NCBI RefSeq assembly: GCF_002104995.1
Contig: NW_024468249.1
Span: 1,612,001-1,676,000, forward strand
Direction: 5' to 3'
From: Linderina pennispora
Lineage: Eukaryota; Kickxellomycota; Kickxellomycetes; Kickxellales; Kickxellaceae
DNA: 64,000 nucleotides
Shown here: one piece after another, positions 1 to 9,864 of the stretch
Layout: every line of letters starts with the position of its first letter
How positions within the stretch are numbered: position 1 is the stretch's first letter
Program-made: the position numbers and the translations under genes
Notes under the pieces: model-generated
The model's input: only the letters and a program-made list of their open reading frames with translations
What the model was told of the DNA's origin: nothing
Database searches by the model: none

Positions 1-2
1 TC

Positions 3-390
3 GATGGCAACAAGTGGGCGTCGTATGTCGACCGCGTCTTCCGCCTGCGTCGCTCTGACTGGCCCGCCATTGTCATTGCCCAGCCCAGCGAGGACCGGTA
101 CTTTGACGTGGACGCCAATGGCTCTAAAATTGAGCCTTCCAAGATGGGCATCTTTTTGGCTGTGCGCGCAGCCCTCGAGGGCAAACTGCGCCCGCAGAGC
201 ACAAACTCCCTGCTGGTGCGCGGTGTCCATGCCCTGGGCTCAGCCATCAAAACCACATGGCTGTTTTTCTTCGGCTCGCTTCTGCGCGCCCTGCTTTCTC
301 TGGCCATTGCCGCTGGTCTCGTCTACCACCTGGTTCCGTCGCGCGGGCTCTTCTCGCGGCGGCTCCTACGGCGTGGTCAAATCCGACTAA
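3..390 (+). CDS. C-terminal part of a membrane-anchored PDI/thioredoxin-like protein (5' end outside window)
   Basis: The frame starting at base 3 is open from the left edge and reads a thioredoxin-fold-like stretch (W-P-A-I-V-I, then Y-F-D-V-D and an A-A-L-E-G-K-L-R-P element, as at the end of PDI b-type domains). A hydrophobic helix follows (about 258-330, L-F-F-F-G-S-L-L-R-A-L-L-S-L-A-I-A-A-G-L), then a short basic tail. This suggests an ER protein with a single C-terminal membrane anchor, like TMX-type disulphide isomerases. The CxxC active site would lie upstream and cannot be seen. Near 352 the frame must slip by one base to reach the natural stop at 388-390; otherwise it runs on antisense through the prefoldin gene. 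The slip is probably a sequence error. The PDI assignment rests on a short segment and is moderate. Confidence 0.55.
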   Translation, partial: MATSGRRMSTASSACVALTGPPLSLPSPARTGTLTWTPMALKLSLPRWASFWLCAQPSRANCARRAQTPCWCAVSMPWAQPSKPHGCFSSARFCAPCFLWPLPLVSSTTWFRRAGSSRGGSYGVVKSD

Positions 391-431
391 GGATGCCTTC
401 TCAAAAATGCTTTATTATAAAATCTTCTCCT

Positions 432-759
432 TCACTGCTGTGCAATGCGGATGTGGTGCTTCTGCCGGTACTCGACGAATTCCTTGTCCGTGGCCTTGTA
501 CTGCTGCGCCAGCTGCTCGATCGTCTTTTTGATGCCCTCCTGGTTGGTCTTGAGTGCTGGCAGCACCTCCTTGACTGTGCGCTCCACCAGCACTCCGTTG
601 ATCAGCCGGAAGCACTTGCGGTCGCCCGACATCGGCGTCATGGTCTTCACCACCAGACTGTGCTCCTCCAGCTCCAGCTCCAGCTCGCCGATCTTGCTGG
701 CGATGGCCTTCAGCTCGTTGCTGTACCGGTTGACCGTCAGGCGCAGCTCGTTCTCCGAC

Positions 760-800
<41 letters not shown>

Positions 801-812
801 GGACGACGACAT
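432..812 (-). CDS. GIM4: Prefoldin subunit 2
   Basis: A complete 126-residue protein. Prefoldin is the cytosolic hexamer that passes unfolded actin and tubulin to the CCT chaperonin; subunit 2 is one of its beta-type subunits. The order is typical: N-terminal helix (L-R-L-T-V-N-R-Y), E-L-E-L-E-E-H helix with S-L-V-V-K-T-M, beta hairpin with R-K-C-F-R-L-I-N-G-V-L-V-E-R-T-V, and a C-terminal coiled coil ending Q-K-H-H-I-R-I-A-Q-Q. Length matches the family (about 110-155 residues). The start is chosen because Met-Ser-Ser-Ser-Lys leads straight into a run of 12 glutamines encoded by pure CAG, which precedes the conserved core. The stop lies about 40 bases from the stop of the convergent gene on the left. 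Confidence 0.95.
762..799. repeat. CAG/CTG trinucleotide run coding polyglutamine
   Basis: An uninterrupted CTG repeat on the + strand (CAG on the coding strand) encodes the N-terminal glutamine run of prefoldin subunit 2. Pure triplet runs change length by slippage, so the glutamine count probably differs between strains. Confidence 0.95.
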
Positions 813-968
813 GGTGCTCTGTTATGAAAATGAGAAAGAAAAAAAAAAAGAACGTCCCTTTTTTCGACCGCAAAAAGCGCTTGGGTTTTGATGGCATACA
901 TGGCCATCTGCCCGTGCAGTGTTATGGAAATGGTTATTGATTTTTTTAATGGCTTTTAATGCATCATC

Positions 969-2076
969 CTACTTCTTCTTCACAATCGACACCACATCCT
1001 CGTCCAGCAGCACATGGTCGCGCCCGACCTTTTGCGGATTGTGCTTGACCGAGGTCCCCCACACATTGGCGTACGAGAAATCCTTGAGAATGCCCTTGTG
1101 GATCGAGTTACAGAAATCCAGCACCGACGACCTGTCGCGCTTCAGCACCACGGGCGCCGAGTAGTCTGGCAGCTGGTCCCTTGGGCTTGGTGTAAATGCG
1201 CACCAGATTCAGGTACGCCCACATCTTATCCAGCAGCTCGTCAAAGTTCCACTCATGGTGGGCCGAGACCGGCACCGCATGCGGGATCTTGTAAATAAGA
1301 TCGAGCTCCTCGATCGAGATCTGGTCAATCTTGTTCAGCACATAGACCGCCGGAATGTACACGCGGTTGCCCTCGATCACATCAATCAGGTCGTCGGCCG
1401 TAGCGTCGCAGCGGAACGCCACATCGGCGCTGGCAATCCGGTACTCGGACAGAATCGACCGCACGATGTCCTGGTCCAGGTGCGTCAGCGGCACCGTGTT
1501 GGTCATGTTAATCCCGCCCTTGTCCTTCTTGCGGAACACAATGTTTGGCGGCTCCTTGTTCAGCCGGATCCCGAATCCCTCCAGCTCACGCTCAATCACC
1601 GCCTTGTGCGTCAGCGGCTTCAGCACATCCAGCACCAGGAAAATCAGCGAGCACGTCCGCGCCACCTGCAATCACCTGCCGGCCACGGCCCTTGCCGTCC
1701 TTGGCGCCCTCGATGATTCCCGGGCAGATCCAGAATCTGGATCTTCGCGCCCTTGTACTGCTAGCACGCCCGGCACTGTCGTCAGCGTCGTGAACTCTAC
1801 CTCGCTCACCTCGGAGAACGTCCCGGTCATCTTGCTCATCAATGTCGACTTGCCCACTGACGGGAACCCGACGAAGCCCACGCGCGCCACTCCCGTGCCC
1901 GCAACATCGAAGCCCTCGCCGCCACCGCCGCCGCCCTTGGGCGTCGTCAGCAGCTCGCGCTTCAGCTTGGCGAGCTTGGCCTTCAGCGTGCCGAGATGGT
2001 ACGCCGTGGCCTTGTTCTTCTGTGTGCGGGCCATCTCGGCCTCAATCTCCTTGATCTTATCGGCGTAGCTGGACAT
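969..2076 (-). CDS. RBG1: DRG1-type developmentally regulated GTP-binding protein (Rbg1), frame-broken
   Basis: Protein similarity to DRG1/Rbg1 runs the whole length (about 367 codons, the family size): N-terminal helix-turn-helix with basic [11 protein letters not shown], Gly-rich linker, G1 loop G-F-P-S-V-G-K-S-T, switch region [10 protein letters not shown]3 D-L-P-G, the N-K-I-D (G4) motif, and a C-terminal TGS domain ending [11 protein letters not shown] GTPases bind a DFRP partner (Tma46 in yeast), associate with translating ribosomes and relieve stalling. The coding frame shifts near 1765, 1720, 1675 and 1180, each time resuming the conserved sequence in another frame. No splice sites explain the jumps, so single-base sequence errors are the likeliest cause; a recent pseudogene is less likely. 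The start is the Met before [11 protein letters not shown], the usual N-terminus. Confidence 0.9.
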
Positions 2077-2247
2077 GGCTTATGCTTTATACTCTCCCGC
2101 GAAAACGTCTGATTTTTTGGACAATGATGTGAAATTGAAGTTTTAGAGCGAGGGAGGAGAAATAGGGCGCTGACAATCACCAGGAGCGATAAAATTTTTA
2201 TTATTGCGTGGTTTGGCTCGCACAGCCGCGTGCCAATCCAGCTCAGC

Positions 2248-4058
2248 TCATCGAGCCAATGATGTAATCTGGGAGTTCTCTGTGAACTGAAAGAGAAAGA
2301 GTAAGGAAATGTGTAGGCTATCCCCCGCTACGGCGCCAGCGTGCTCTAGGCGGCCGGGGTTTCGGGCTGCATCGATGGTGCGCGCGACGGCAAGCGCGAT
2401 GCCAGCACCTGAGCTGGCGCGTGACTGCGTGCCGGATCTCAGCCCCGACGTCATCTTGCTCTGCAGCGCTGCTGCCTCGGCCGCCGCCAGGTCCTCAGGG
2501 CTGACCGCCTGCACCTTGGTCCAGTCGACATTGACTCCCTCCAGCACGCCCGTGCGGTGGTAAAAGTGCCGCGCCCGCGTATACGCGTCCTTCTCCATCG
2601 CCACGCTCCGCACCTCGTTGCTGATGCGCACGCGCTCGGCCGCCAGCTCCTTGAACTTGGCCTCGTCGTCGTCCTTCTTGGCCTGCACATACGCCTTGGT
2701 CACCTCAATAAACCGCTCATGCACCTTGTCCAGCACTGCAGTCACCTGCTCGCGCCCAGCCGCATCGAACATGCGCGAGTTCTCGCTTGCTGCCGGCTTG
2801 ATATACTCGTACTCGTACGCGTCCTTGCCGCCGCGCGCCTTCAGCAGCTGGCACTCGTCGATGAACTTCATCAGGCCCTCGGGCTTCTGCGCAAATTGGA
2901 TTTTGCTTGCCACCACCGGGTCCAGCAGCGGCGAGATCATCTTCCACACCCCCGAGAACCACCACGGCCCATTGTACACAATGCACACTCCCAAGCACTC
3001 CGGGTAGTACGACTCTAGGAACTTGACGAACGTCTTGACGAACGGCCAGTCCATGTTGGCATTCGAGTGGTCCGTCAGGTCCATGATCAGGCACACGCGC
3101 TCAATCGGTCGGCGCCAGCAGCGTCCGCAGCGTCTCCATCATCCAGATCAGGTACCGCTTCAGCTGCGTGTACGACTGATCCTTCTGGTGGTGCAGGCAC
3201 GAGCTCGACCAGCTACATGACAAATTGTTGCATGTTTAATATCCTGGGGAGAGGGTCCAGACAAACACATACAACGGGGGGGGAAGACAGTGCCACATGG
3301 GAGATAGGGCGTGATGATAGTAGAACAGTAAACTCCGCACCCACACACAAGCCCAGAACCTTGCACCCACCCGCTAGTACCCAGAAAAGACAACTTACAT
3401 GATAGGCTGGCCCAGCTTGTCGTGGCCGTGGGCGTAACTGACGCCCTTCCACATCAGCGACGCGTCGTTCTTGAGGTCGCCATACCAGATGATCTCCTCG
3501 ACATTCTCCGTGACGCGCCACTTGACCGCCGCAATCGCCATCTTGTACGCCTTGTCCAGGTCCCACTTGCGCGCACGCAGGAACCGCAGCATCAGCACGT
3601 CCGGGTGGTCCTCGCGGATAACCGACCAGAACGCGCTCCGCAGCGTGTTGTCCCGGATCTGCGTCTGATACGCAGGCACCAGCTCGCCCTCGGAGCCCTC
3701 CTCCGACACAATCCCCAGCTCCTTGCACTTGTCTGCCACCGACTCGTTGAACATCGTGCCCTTGTACACCTCGAACGGCGGCGTGTCCTTGGCCTTCTGC
3801 TGCTCCGCCGCATCGTCGTAGTCGACCGGCCGGTTGATCGGGTCGCATGGAATCGAATCTATCGGCTTGTCAAAGTCCTCCAGCAGCCGCCCCCAGAAAT
3901 CGCTCAGCAGCTTTTCCTCCACCGGCAGTAGATTCTCATAGCACCCGGACTTGTCCAGCCGCCCCTTGGTGAACTGCGCGCTGATGGTCTCAGCGGTTCT
4001 TGCCGGCAACGTCCGTGCTGGACTTTTGCCGCGAAAGACTCTTGAATATACTCGACAT
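2248..4058 (-). CDS. Sec14-like CRAL-TRIO lipid-binding protein 1
   Basis: Phosphatidylinositol/lipid-transfer type protein. The CRAL-TRIO-N part has L-R-F-L-R-A-R-K-W-D at about 3565; the lipid-binding lobe has R-V-C-L-I-M-D-L-T, the gate region Y-Y-P-E-C-L-G and F-S-G-V-W-K-M-I-S-P-L-L-D-P. After the domain comes a charged helical extension (about 2400-2760). A clear intron runs 3213-3398: donor GTAAGT after P-I, acceptor CATGTAG, restoring S-S-C-L-H-H-Q-K-D-Q-S. Frame breaks near 3993 and 3100 need one-base corrections. The start at 4058 (M-S-S-I-F-K-S-L-S-R-Q-K-S) is preferred to the longer open frame beginning at 4234, which lacks similarity and is probably 5' UTR. The C-terminus is uncertain: a frame slip near 2360 would end it at 2346 instead. 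A second Sec14-like gene lies on the far side of ATG6. Confidence 0.85.
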
Positions 4059-4439
4059 GGCAGTAGTAGAGTGAAGAAGGGAGCGATTCTTGAATGGCTG
4101 ATACTAAAGAGAAAGGGAAAAAAGAGGGGCAATCTGTTGTTTGCTGAATACTCCCCCTCTCTCCTGCTAAAGGCGGTTTCATGCCAGCTTTCAAAACCCG
4201 CCCCCGCATGCGGGCCACGAAACACGCCCCTCATCCGCTGCCAAGAAGCGCACTCTTGCTGTCGCCATGTTGCTCTTTAGGCTCGTAATCAAACTCCGCA
4301 CCGAATCAGGTGCTCCCGCCCCTTGTTGGCCAATGTGTCGCATAACCTGGGCCATCGCATCACCAGGCACAAACATGTCCGCCGCATCGGTGAACGAAAA
4401 AAAAAACATGTTTACCATTACACACTGCTTCCCTACACA

Positions 4440-5905
4440 ATGTCGCACTGCAAGCGCTGCAAACAAACAGTCGAGTTCTCCTGACCCCTCATGGTCAACA
4501 CTGACCGACGCCAGCATCGACAGCATTATCGGCACCCTGCCTGATGCAAAGCTCCTGCAGGTCCAGGGCGCCCTGAATACCACCACTGCCCCCACCGATA
4601 TTTCGCGGTACCTGTCCCAGCAGTTCCGCGCCGACCAGATCAAGCGCCATGCAAACGGTACCGTCAGTGCCCGCGCGCACATGGAAAGCACACTGAACCT
4701 GGCATTGGATAGCGCAGGCAAGGCAGCCGCCCGAGGACGAAGAGAGCCAGACCAGCAGCCAGGCAGACTCGTTCATCTTGCTCAGCAGCTCGCAGCTGCA
4801 TCCCGATACAGCCGCCTGCGCCACTGCACGGTGCCAGAGACCACCAAGGAGAGCGATACGGGAGCGGAGCAGAACGATATGGCAAAGACGTTTGGCGTGA
4901 TTGGCAGGATCATGGACAAGCTGGATGCGCGCTCGATGGTCGACCACCCGATGTGCGAGGACTGTGCTGAGACCATGCTGCGGCTGCTGGACAGAGAAGT
5001 GCAGGACTGCGAGCACGAGCACGCGATTCTGCCAGGGGATCGGGCAGCTGGCAGATGCAGCATCCATGGCCGACGACATCAGGGACTTGGAACGGGACCT
5101 GGCGCGGCAGGGCGAGCTGGAGCGCACGCTCGAGGAGACTCTAGGGCATCCTGGACTCGCAGCTGGAGGGGCTTGCGGGCCAGCTGGCGGATCTGGACGC
5201 CGAGTCCTTGCGGCTGGACCAGCTCGAGGCGCGCACATTCCAGGAGCAGAACGAGCACCAGCAGGTGCTGGAGCGCAGCGGGCGCGAGCAGTGGGCGCTG
5301 GACGACCGGTACAAGAAGCTGTCGGCGCAGCTCATGCAGCTGCAGCGGACCAACGTCTACAACGACATCTTCAATATCTCAGTCGTCGACAATATTGCCA
5401 ATATCAACGGATTCCGGCTCGGCGGCCGCGGCTCCGTCGAGTGGGACCGAGATCAATGCTGCGTGGGGCCAGGCGCTGCTGCTGCTGCAGACGGTGGCGC
5501 GCAAGCTCAACTACGAGTTCCTCGACTACCGGCTGATCCCCATGGGCGGCTTCTCGCGCATCGAGCGCCTGACCGACGGCGCTGCATTCGAGCTGTTCGG
5601 CACCGGTGACCAGTACTTTGGGCGGCTGTTCCAGAGCCGCAAGATCGACAGCGGTATGGTCGCGTACCTGGCGTGCCTGGACCAGATAGCGCAGCTGATC
5701 ATGAGTCTGAATCCGCAGGTCCGCGTGCCATACCGCATCGAGCAGGACCGCATTGGCAGCGTGTCGATCAAGATGCAGTTTGGCCAGGACGATCGCGTGG
5801 ACCCGGGCGTGCAAAAACACGCTGATGGATGCACGCTGGGCGCTGGCCTTCGCGTCATCATATAAGCGCCGAATGATGTATTGCAGAAATATCTTTTGCT
5901 GCTAA
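4440..5905 (+). CDS. ATG6: Beclin 1/Atg6 (Vps30), multiply frame-broken
   Basis: Subunit of the Vps34 phosphatidylinositol 3-kinase complexes of autophagy and endosomal sorting. The N-terminal C-x-x-C (M-S-H-C-K-R-C) starts at 4440, followed by D-P-S-W-S-T-L-T-D as in fungal Atg6. An S-F-I-L-L-S-S-S-Q-L motif at about 4770 resembles the segment after the BH3 region of Beclin. A long coiled coil follows (about 4920-5340), then the diagnostic BARA domain: N-V-Y-N-D-I-F-N-I, I-N-G-F-R-L-G, E-I-N-A-A-W-G-Q. It ends W-A-L-A-F-A-S-S-Y-K. Reading this through needs frame changes near 4475, 4730, 4840, 5036, 5145, 5440 and 5793. Similarity returns at once after each, without internal stops inside domains, so sequence errors are favoured; decay cannot be excluded. 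Its stop overlaps the end of the convergent Sec14-like gene by four bases. Confidence 0.88.
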
Positions 5906-7301
5906 AGCTCTGCCGTGCTGTCGGGCTGCACAAAGCCGATGCGGTGGTAGAGCGTATGTGCGCGCACATACGGGTCCAGTGATGAGGCCGCCTTTAGGAC
6001 TGCGTCCCTGGCCTGCGTGCGTCCCTCAGGCGCAGTCCCAGTTTCGACCCACTCCCGCGTGGCACTTTCGTACCGATTGACTGCGTGCTCGAGCGCCGCC
6101 TCACACACCCTACGATTCTCCATGTCCTGCATACGCTTGTTTTCGTCGCTCTGCGGCGGCACGTACTTGTAACCGAAGGGCTTGTTGCCGCCGACCTCTT
6201 CGATCAGTTCGTCCATGTCGATGTACTGGGCAATGTCAGCGGCGCCCTTGGCAAATACAATCTTCTCCTTGACGGCCGGGTCGATGAACGGCTGGATCAG
6301 CTGCCAGATGCCCGAGAATACCCACGAGTTTACATGAAGAATCAGAATGCCCAGCGTCTCCGGGTAGTAGGCTGTCAGCAGCATAATAAGCGTGCGTACC
6401 AGCTTGATGTCGATGTTTTCTTTGGAAAAGCCGGTCAGATCAAACAGGATCGTGACGCGGCCGTCGGACTGCCTTGTCAGCAGCTGCGCTGACTCGATCT
6501 GCCAGCACAGAAACCGCCGGATAGCCAGAATGTTCCGGTTGCGCGCGATGTTCACCCGTACGCGGACCACATAGACCGGGTTTCGCAGGCGGTCCGTCAT
6601 GCATGCGAACGCCAGCCCAGACTCCATCGTATGGTAATGCAGCGCCGCCTCACCATAGTACGCCACCTCATCGATAGCCTGCGCCACGCGCCACTCGACA
6701 GTCTTCAGCAGCATTACCAACGCTGCATCCACATCCCACTTGCGCGCACGGAGGAACCGCAACACATACGCGTCAGGGGTCCAATGCCTGCGTCGCCGCC
6801 TGCCAGAATCCCGCGCGCAGCGTGCGCGTATCGGCCGGCTGCCCAAACAATGGCACAAAACCCTCGGGCTGCACGTCCCGGGACTGCGTGCGCCGCACGT
6901 GCTGCTGTACGGTCTCGGTGCGCTGCCGCACGGCCTCTTCGCTCATATCCAGCGGGACCGGCGTTGACGCACCACTGGCCGGTGTGCTAGCGCCGCTGCC
7001 CGATGCCCATCCGAACCACCCGCCACTGGGCTTTGTCTCACCTTACAGGCTTGCTGTCTTTGCTGCTGAGCGAGACCAGTGGGTTCATCGATAGACTGGC
7101 CATGTCGGTGGATTCGTCGTTTTGCTGCTGCAAGAGCGGAAACCGCACAGGCAGCGGTTCTTTGTTGTCGTCAAACTCGCATATGAGCTTCTGCCACAAC
7201 TGCTGGAGCTTGGCAGTCTCGGATGCAGTAAGATGCCCGAGCCGTCCACGCGTCACGGGTCTGTTTTGCTTGTAGTGGTCCAGCAGGGACAGTTCAGACA
7301 T
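5902..7301 (-). CDS. Sec14-like CRAL-TRIO lipid-binding protein 2
   Basis: Second Sec14-like protein, related to the one at 2248-4058 and in the same orientation. Visible: V-L-R-F-L-R-A-R-K-W-D (CRAL-TRIO-N), then V-T-I-L-F-D-L-T-G-F-S, Y-Y-P-E-T-L-G-I-L-I-L-H-V-N-S-W-V-F-S-G-I-W, I-Q-P-F-I-D-P-A-V, and G-G-N-K-P-F-G-Y-K-Y near the end of the fold. A helical tail ends in D-S-T-A-E-L. The N-terminus (M-S-E-L-S-L-L-D-H-Y-K) at 7301 is followed by a low-complexity Gly/Ser/Thr segment that continues in another frame from about 7040; the frame changes again near 6780 just before the CRAL-TRIO-N motif. Both breaks look like one-base indels. It probably exchanges or senses phosphoinositides or other lipids on membranes; the ligand cannot be predicted. 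Confidence 0.87.
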
Positions 7302-7492
7302 CGTAAAGTAGTAGCTATTTTGTTGAAGAATATACAGAAAGGCGGAAAGAGAGAAAAGTGGAAAAATTTACAGAGTGGAGCTTGAAAGGGAACCGTGGAC
7401 CGCAGGCCCCACCGAGCCCCTTTTTGATCATTGACTCCAGGACACGCTCTGAGAGCGGAGGAAGGGATATTTTGGACGACAGAGCCGCCGCA

Positions 7493-7963
7493 TTAGTGAA
7501 CACTGCTGAAGCCCTTGAGCAGCGAGCTCTGCTCGATGCGTGGCAAGTCGTTGCCATAGAACTCAATGACCTCCTTCAGAATAGTGTTCCTGATCGCCGA
7601 CGGCTCGTTGAACGACGGAACGTCGCGCTTCAGCTGCTGCTCGCGCAGCACGTCCAGGGGCAGCTCGGAAAACTCCGCCTCGACACGCGCCAGGTCGTGC
7701 ATCTGGCTGCGAATCATCAGCGCCATCTGGTGCATCTTGTATTCGATGTCCTCGCACATGGCACCGCCCAGCGGGTTCGCCTTAAAGCTTTGCAGCTTCA
7801 TTGAGTGAACACACAGCTGTCGGTACCGCGCATGGATGCCCTTCAGTAGGGCACCCGCACGCTTAGCCAGGTGCTCAGGAGAGGACTTGGGGGTGTCGGC
7901 CGGGAACCCGCTGGGGCTCACCAGGTCCCATGTGGAGGTTGTGGAGAAGAGCGAAGTAGTCAT
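7493..7963 (-). CDS. Hypothetical coiled-coil protein with N-P-L-G-G-x-M-C module
   Basis: A complete 156-residue frame with no family I recognise. It has a Ser/Thr/Pro-rich N-terminus, then a mostly helical body: A-G-A-L-L-K-G-I-H-A-R-Y-R, K-A-N-P-L-G-G-A-M-C-E-D-I-E and a heptad-like stretch H-Q-M-A-L-M-I-R-S-Q-M-H-D. The N-P-L-G-G-x-M-C block followed by a Glu-containing helix is also found at the exon 2 start of the gene at 15432-16905, which suggests distant paralogy. No signal peptide or membrane segment. A long 5' flank separates it from the next gene. Function unknown; codon usage resembles the surrounding genes, so it is probably real. Confidence 0.65.
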   Translation of the reverse strand: MTTSLFSTTSTWDLVSPSGFPADTPKSSPEHLAKRAGALLKGIHARYRQLCVHSMKLQSFKANPLGGAMCEDIEYKMHQMALMIRSQMHDLARVEAEFSELPLDVLREQQLKRDVPSFNEPSAIRNTILKEVIEFYGNDLPRIEQSSLLKGFSSVH

Positions 7964-8920
7964 GGCTTTGAGGAGGTAGGGGCTGTTTTTTGGGCTGTGG
8001 AGGATGAAAGAGGTATTGAAAATAGCTCTCTATATCAAGCGGGTTCTGGGGTAAGCCCTTTTATAATGCAAAGTGTCGTAGAGCTGCTGGAAGAGTGGCG
8101 TTTGGTTTTGTGTTTGTGTGCGAAATGGCCCGCGCTATATGGAACAAGAGCACCCGGAACGTCCTAAAATGGCTATATTGAAAAGCTTATTTCAACGAGA
8201 ACGGCAATAAATTGACGAGGTTGTGCCTGGAAGCAATAGACACCGTGTTGCAGAATTGTGAGAGAAATAGAGTCGCTGTGAGAAAAGAGGAGTTTTTAGA
8301 GAAGCTGCTGAGGCAACATACAACCAGAAACGAAAGTGCTTGCAAGGGACAAGGGAGGGGAGGAGAAAAGTGCTTTATAAATGCAAGTCTACTAGCCATC
8401 GCTCTCCTCTGTTTCTCTCTGCCCTGTCGCTCAGCTCATCTGCTGATGGATGCCACGACCCCGTGCCTCTCATGGGAAAGCGCCTGGGGCCTCTTTTCTG
8501 CGAAAAAGCAAAAGCCTGGCTGCAAGTCGGAATGGCCATGTGGCCAGAAGCAAGGACACACACCCACCTGGTTTGGGGAGGCACTGCGTCAAGCCAAAAA
8601 TATACCAATGCCCGGCGTGCATAAGCAACATTCGCATCCGCATGACCTATGTTGTGAGCACTTTATCAGGAATGATCAAGCAACCCAGGTCGATCATGCT
8701 TGTCCTGCCTTTTTCTCCTTGATTACGCGTGCTGGTGCAAGAGGGAAAAGCCTCCCGCTTTCCTGAGTTCTGTTCGCTTTTTCACCGCAATTCGCAATTG
8801 TAAGGCAAGTGAACGGGCAACGTACAGAAGTTTACAAAAAAGTACTTATTAAATCGGCCAGGACAATATGCCGCTTGCCGCTTGTCGCTTGTTGGTCAAA
8901 AGGATAAACACTTGCATCAA
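7964..8920. other. Intergenic spacer, about 960 bases
   Basis: This is the shared 5' side of the gene at 7493-7963 and the 3' side of the gene at 8921-9864. A TATAAT-like stretch lies near 8060. The open frames here are short, overlap on both strands and show no domain, so I see no gene. Confidence 0.6.
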
Positions 8921-9864
8921 TTAGCCATCAAGTGGCTGTGAATTCGTGAATTTCGAGTGGCCCGAGTTGTCTGTTGACACGCTCTCATCCAGCGAGTACT
9001 TGAGGTGGACGCCGCCAAACAGCCCCGACCAGTTCGACCGCCGTTTTTCCTGCTTGGGCGTCGGCGGCAGCGCATCAGAGACATACGGCGGCGCCTTGCC
9101 AACGTCCACTGCTACTGCCGGCGGTGGCGGCAGGGGCCGGTCGGGGGCACCAGCTGACCGGGGATGTGGGCGGAGAGAGCGGGACACCCAGCTCCGTCGA
9201 CGCCACCTTTGGCGTTCGATGGCGCAGTGTCCGCGATCACATCGTCGTAATTCAGCACGTAGTAGTTGATGTACTTCATCAGCTTGCGCTCTGCGTTGGC
9301 AATCGCCTGCCTCATCCGAGCCAGCTCCTGGGTTCTACAAGGACCACCGGTTTCCCTTAGTTTTTCACGTTCATTGGCATGCTAGTGCGCCTGTCTTTAT
9401 TTGCTCAAAGGGAAGCGCTGCAGCTGCCATTTGTGCTTACCGCTTCTCCGCCTCCAGCTTTGGTTGGACATTGCCTAGATAGCCCCTCATCTTTATTACG
9501 TTCTTCCGGATCGTGCGCGCCTTCTCGACGTTCTTCCAGTATTCATCGTCCAGCCCAAACATCGATTCGAGAACCTCAGAGTCGCCGCCATTGCTCCCTA
9601 GACCTGCTTGCAACAATTTGCCGATGAATTCATATGTTCATAATTGCCTCTCGCCCGTCTCCCTTCGGGTTCTAATTCCCTCAGTGCCAGGAATCAATCA
9701 TTGCCGAACAACCCCCTCATCTCACCTTTCGACGACAGTTGCCCCTTGTCTCTGCTGAATGCGCTGGACAGTAATGATGACATACCTTCTCTGCTCTTCT
9801 TTGCGACCAGCGAAAAGAACGGGTTGGTTTCCGGAACCGCTGCTGTTTCTGTTGTCGATGACAT
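8921..9864 (-). CDS. Three-exon coiled-coil protein of unknown function
   Basis: This gene is visible only through its splice sites. Exon 1 (9726-9864) starts M-S-S-T-T-E-T and ends at a GTGAGA donor. Exon 2 (9441-9603) follows a GCAAGCAG acceptor and encodes D-D-E-Y-W-K-N-V-E-K-A-R-T-I-R-K-N-V. It ends at GTAAGC, and exon 3 starts at 9334 after CTTGTAG. The joined frame continues smoothly as E-A-E-K-R-T-Q-E-L-A-R-M-R-Q-A, a basic amphipathic coiled coil with I-N-Y-Y-V-L-N-Y. A Pro-rich tail then shifts frame once near 9140 and ends with S-G-L-F-G-G-V-H-L-K-Y-S-L-D and Q-P-L-D-G. The three exons keep phase across both introns, strong evidence for a real gene. I recognise no family; a cytosolic scaffold is possible but unproven. 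Confidence 0.65.

Noticed and set aside
108-827. 239-codon frame running through prefoldin antisense
   Set aside because: Only the first part is real (end of the PDI-like protein); the rest is the reverse of the prefoldin gene, with a leucine run produced by the CTG repeat.
3213-3848. 211-codon frame overlapping the Sec14-like gene
   Set aside because: Out-of-frame reading of the same strand; the CRAL-TRIO motifs lie in the other frame.
1672-5865. Programmed ribosomal frameshifting as the explanation of the frame breaks
   Set aside because: There are too many, in unrelated genes, in both directions and without a common slippery sequence; sequence error explains them more simply.
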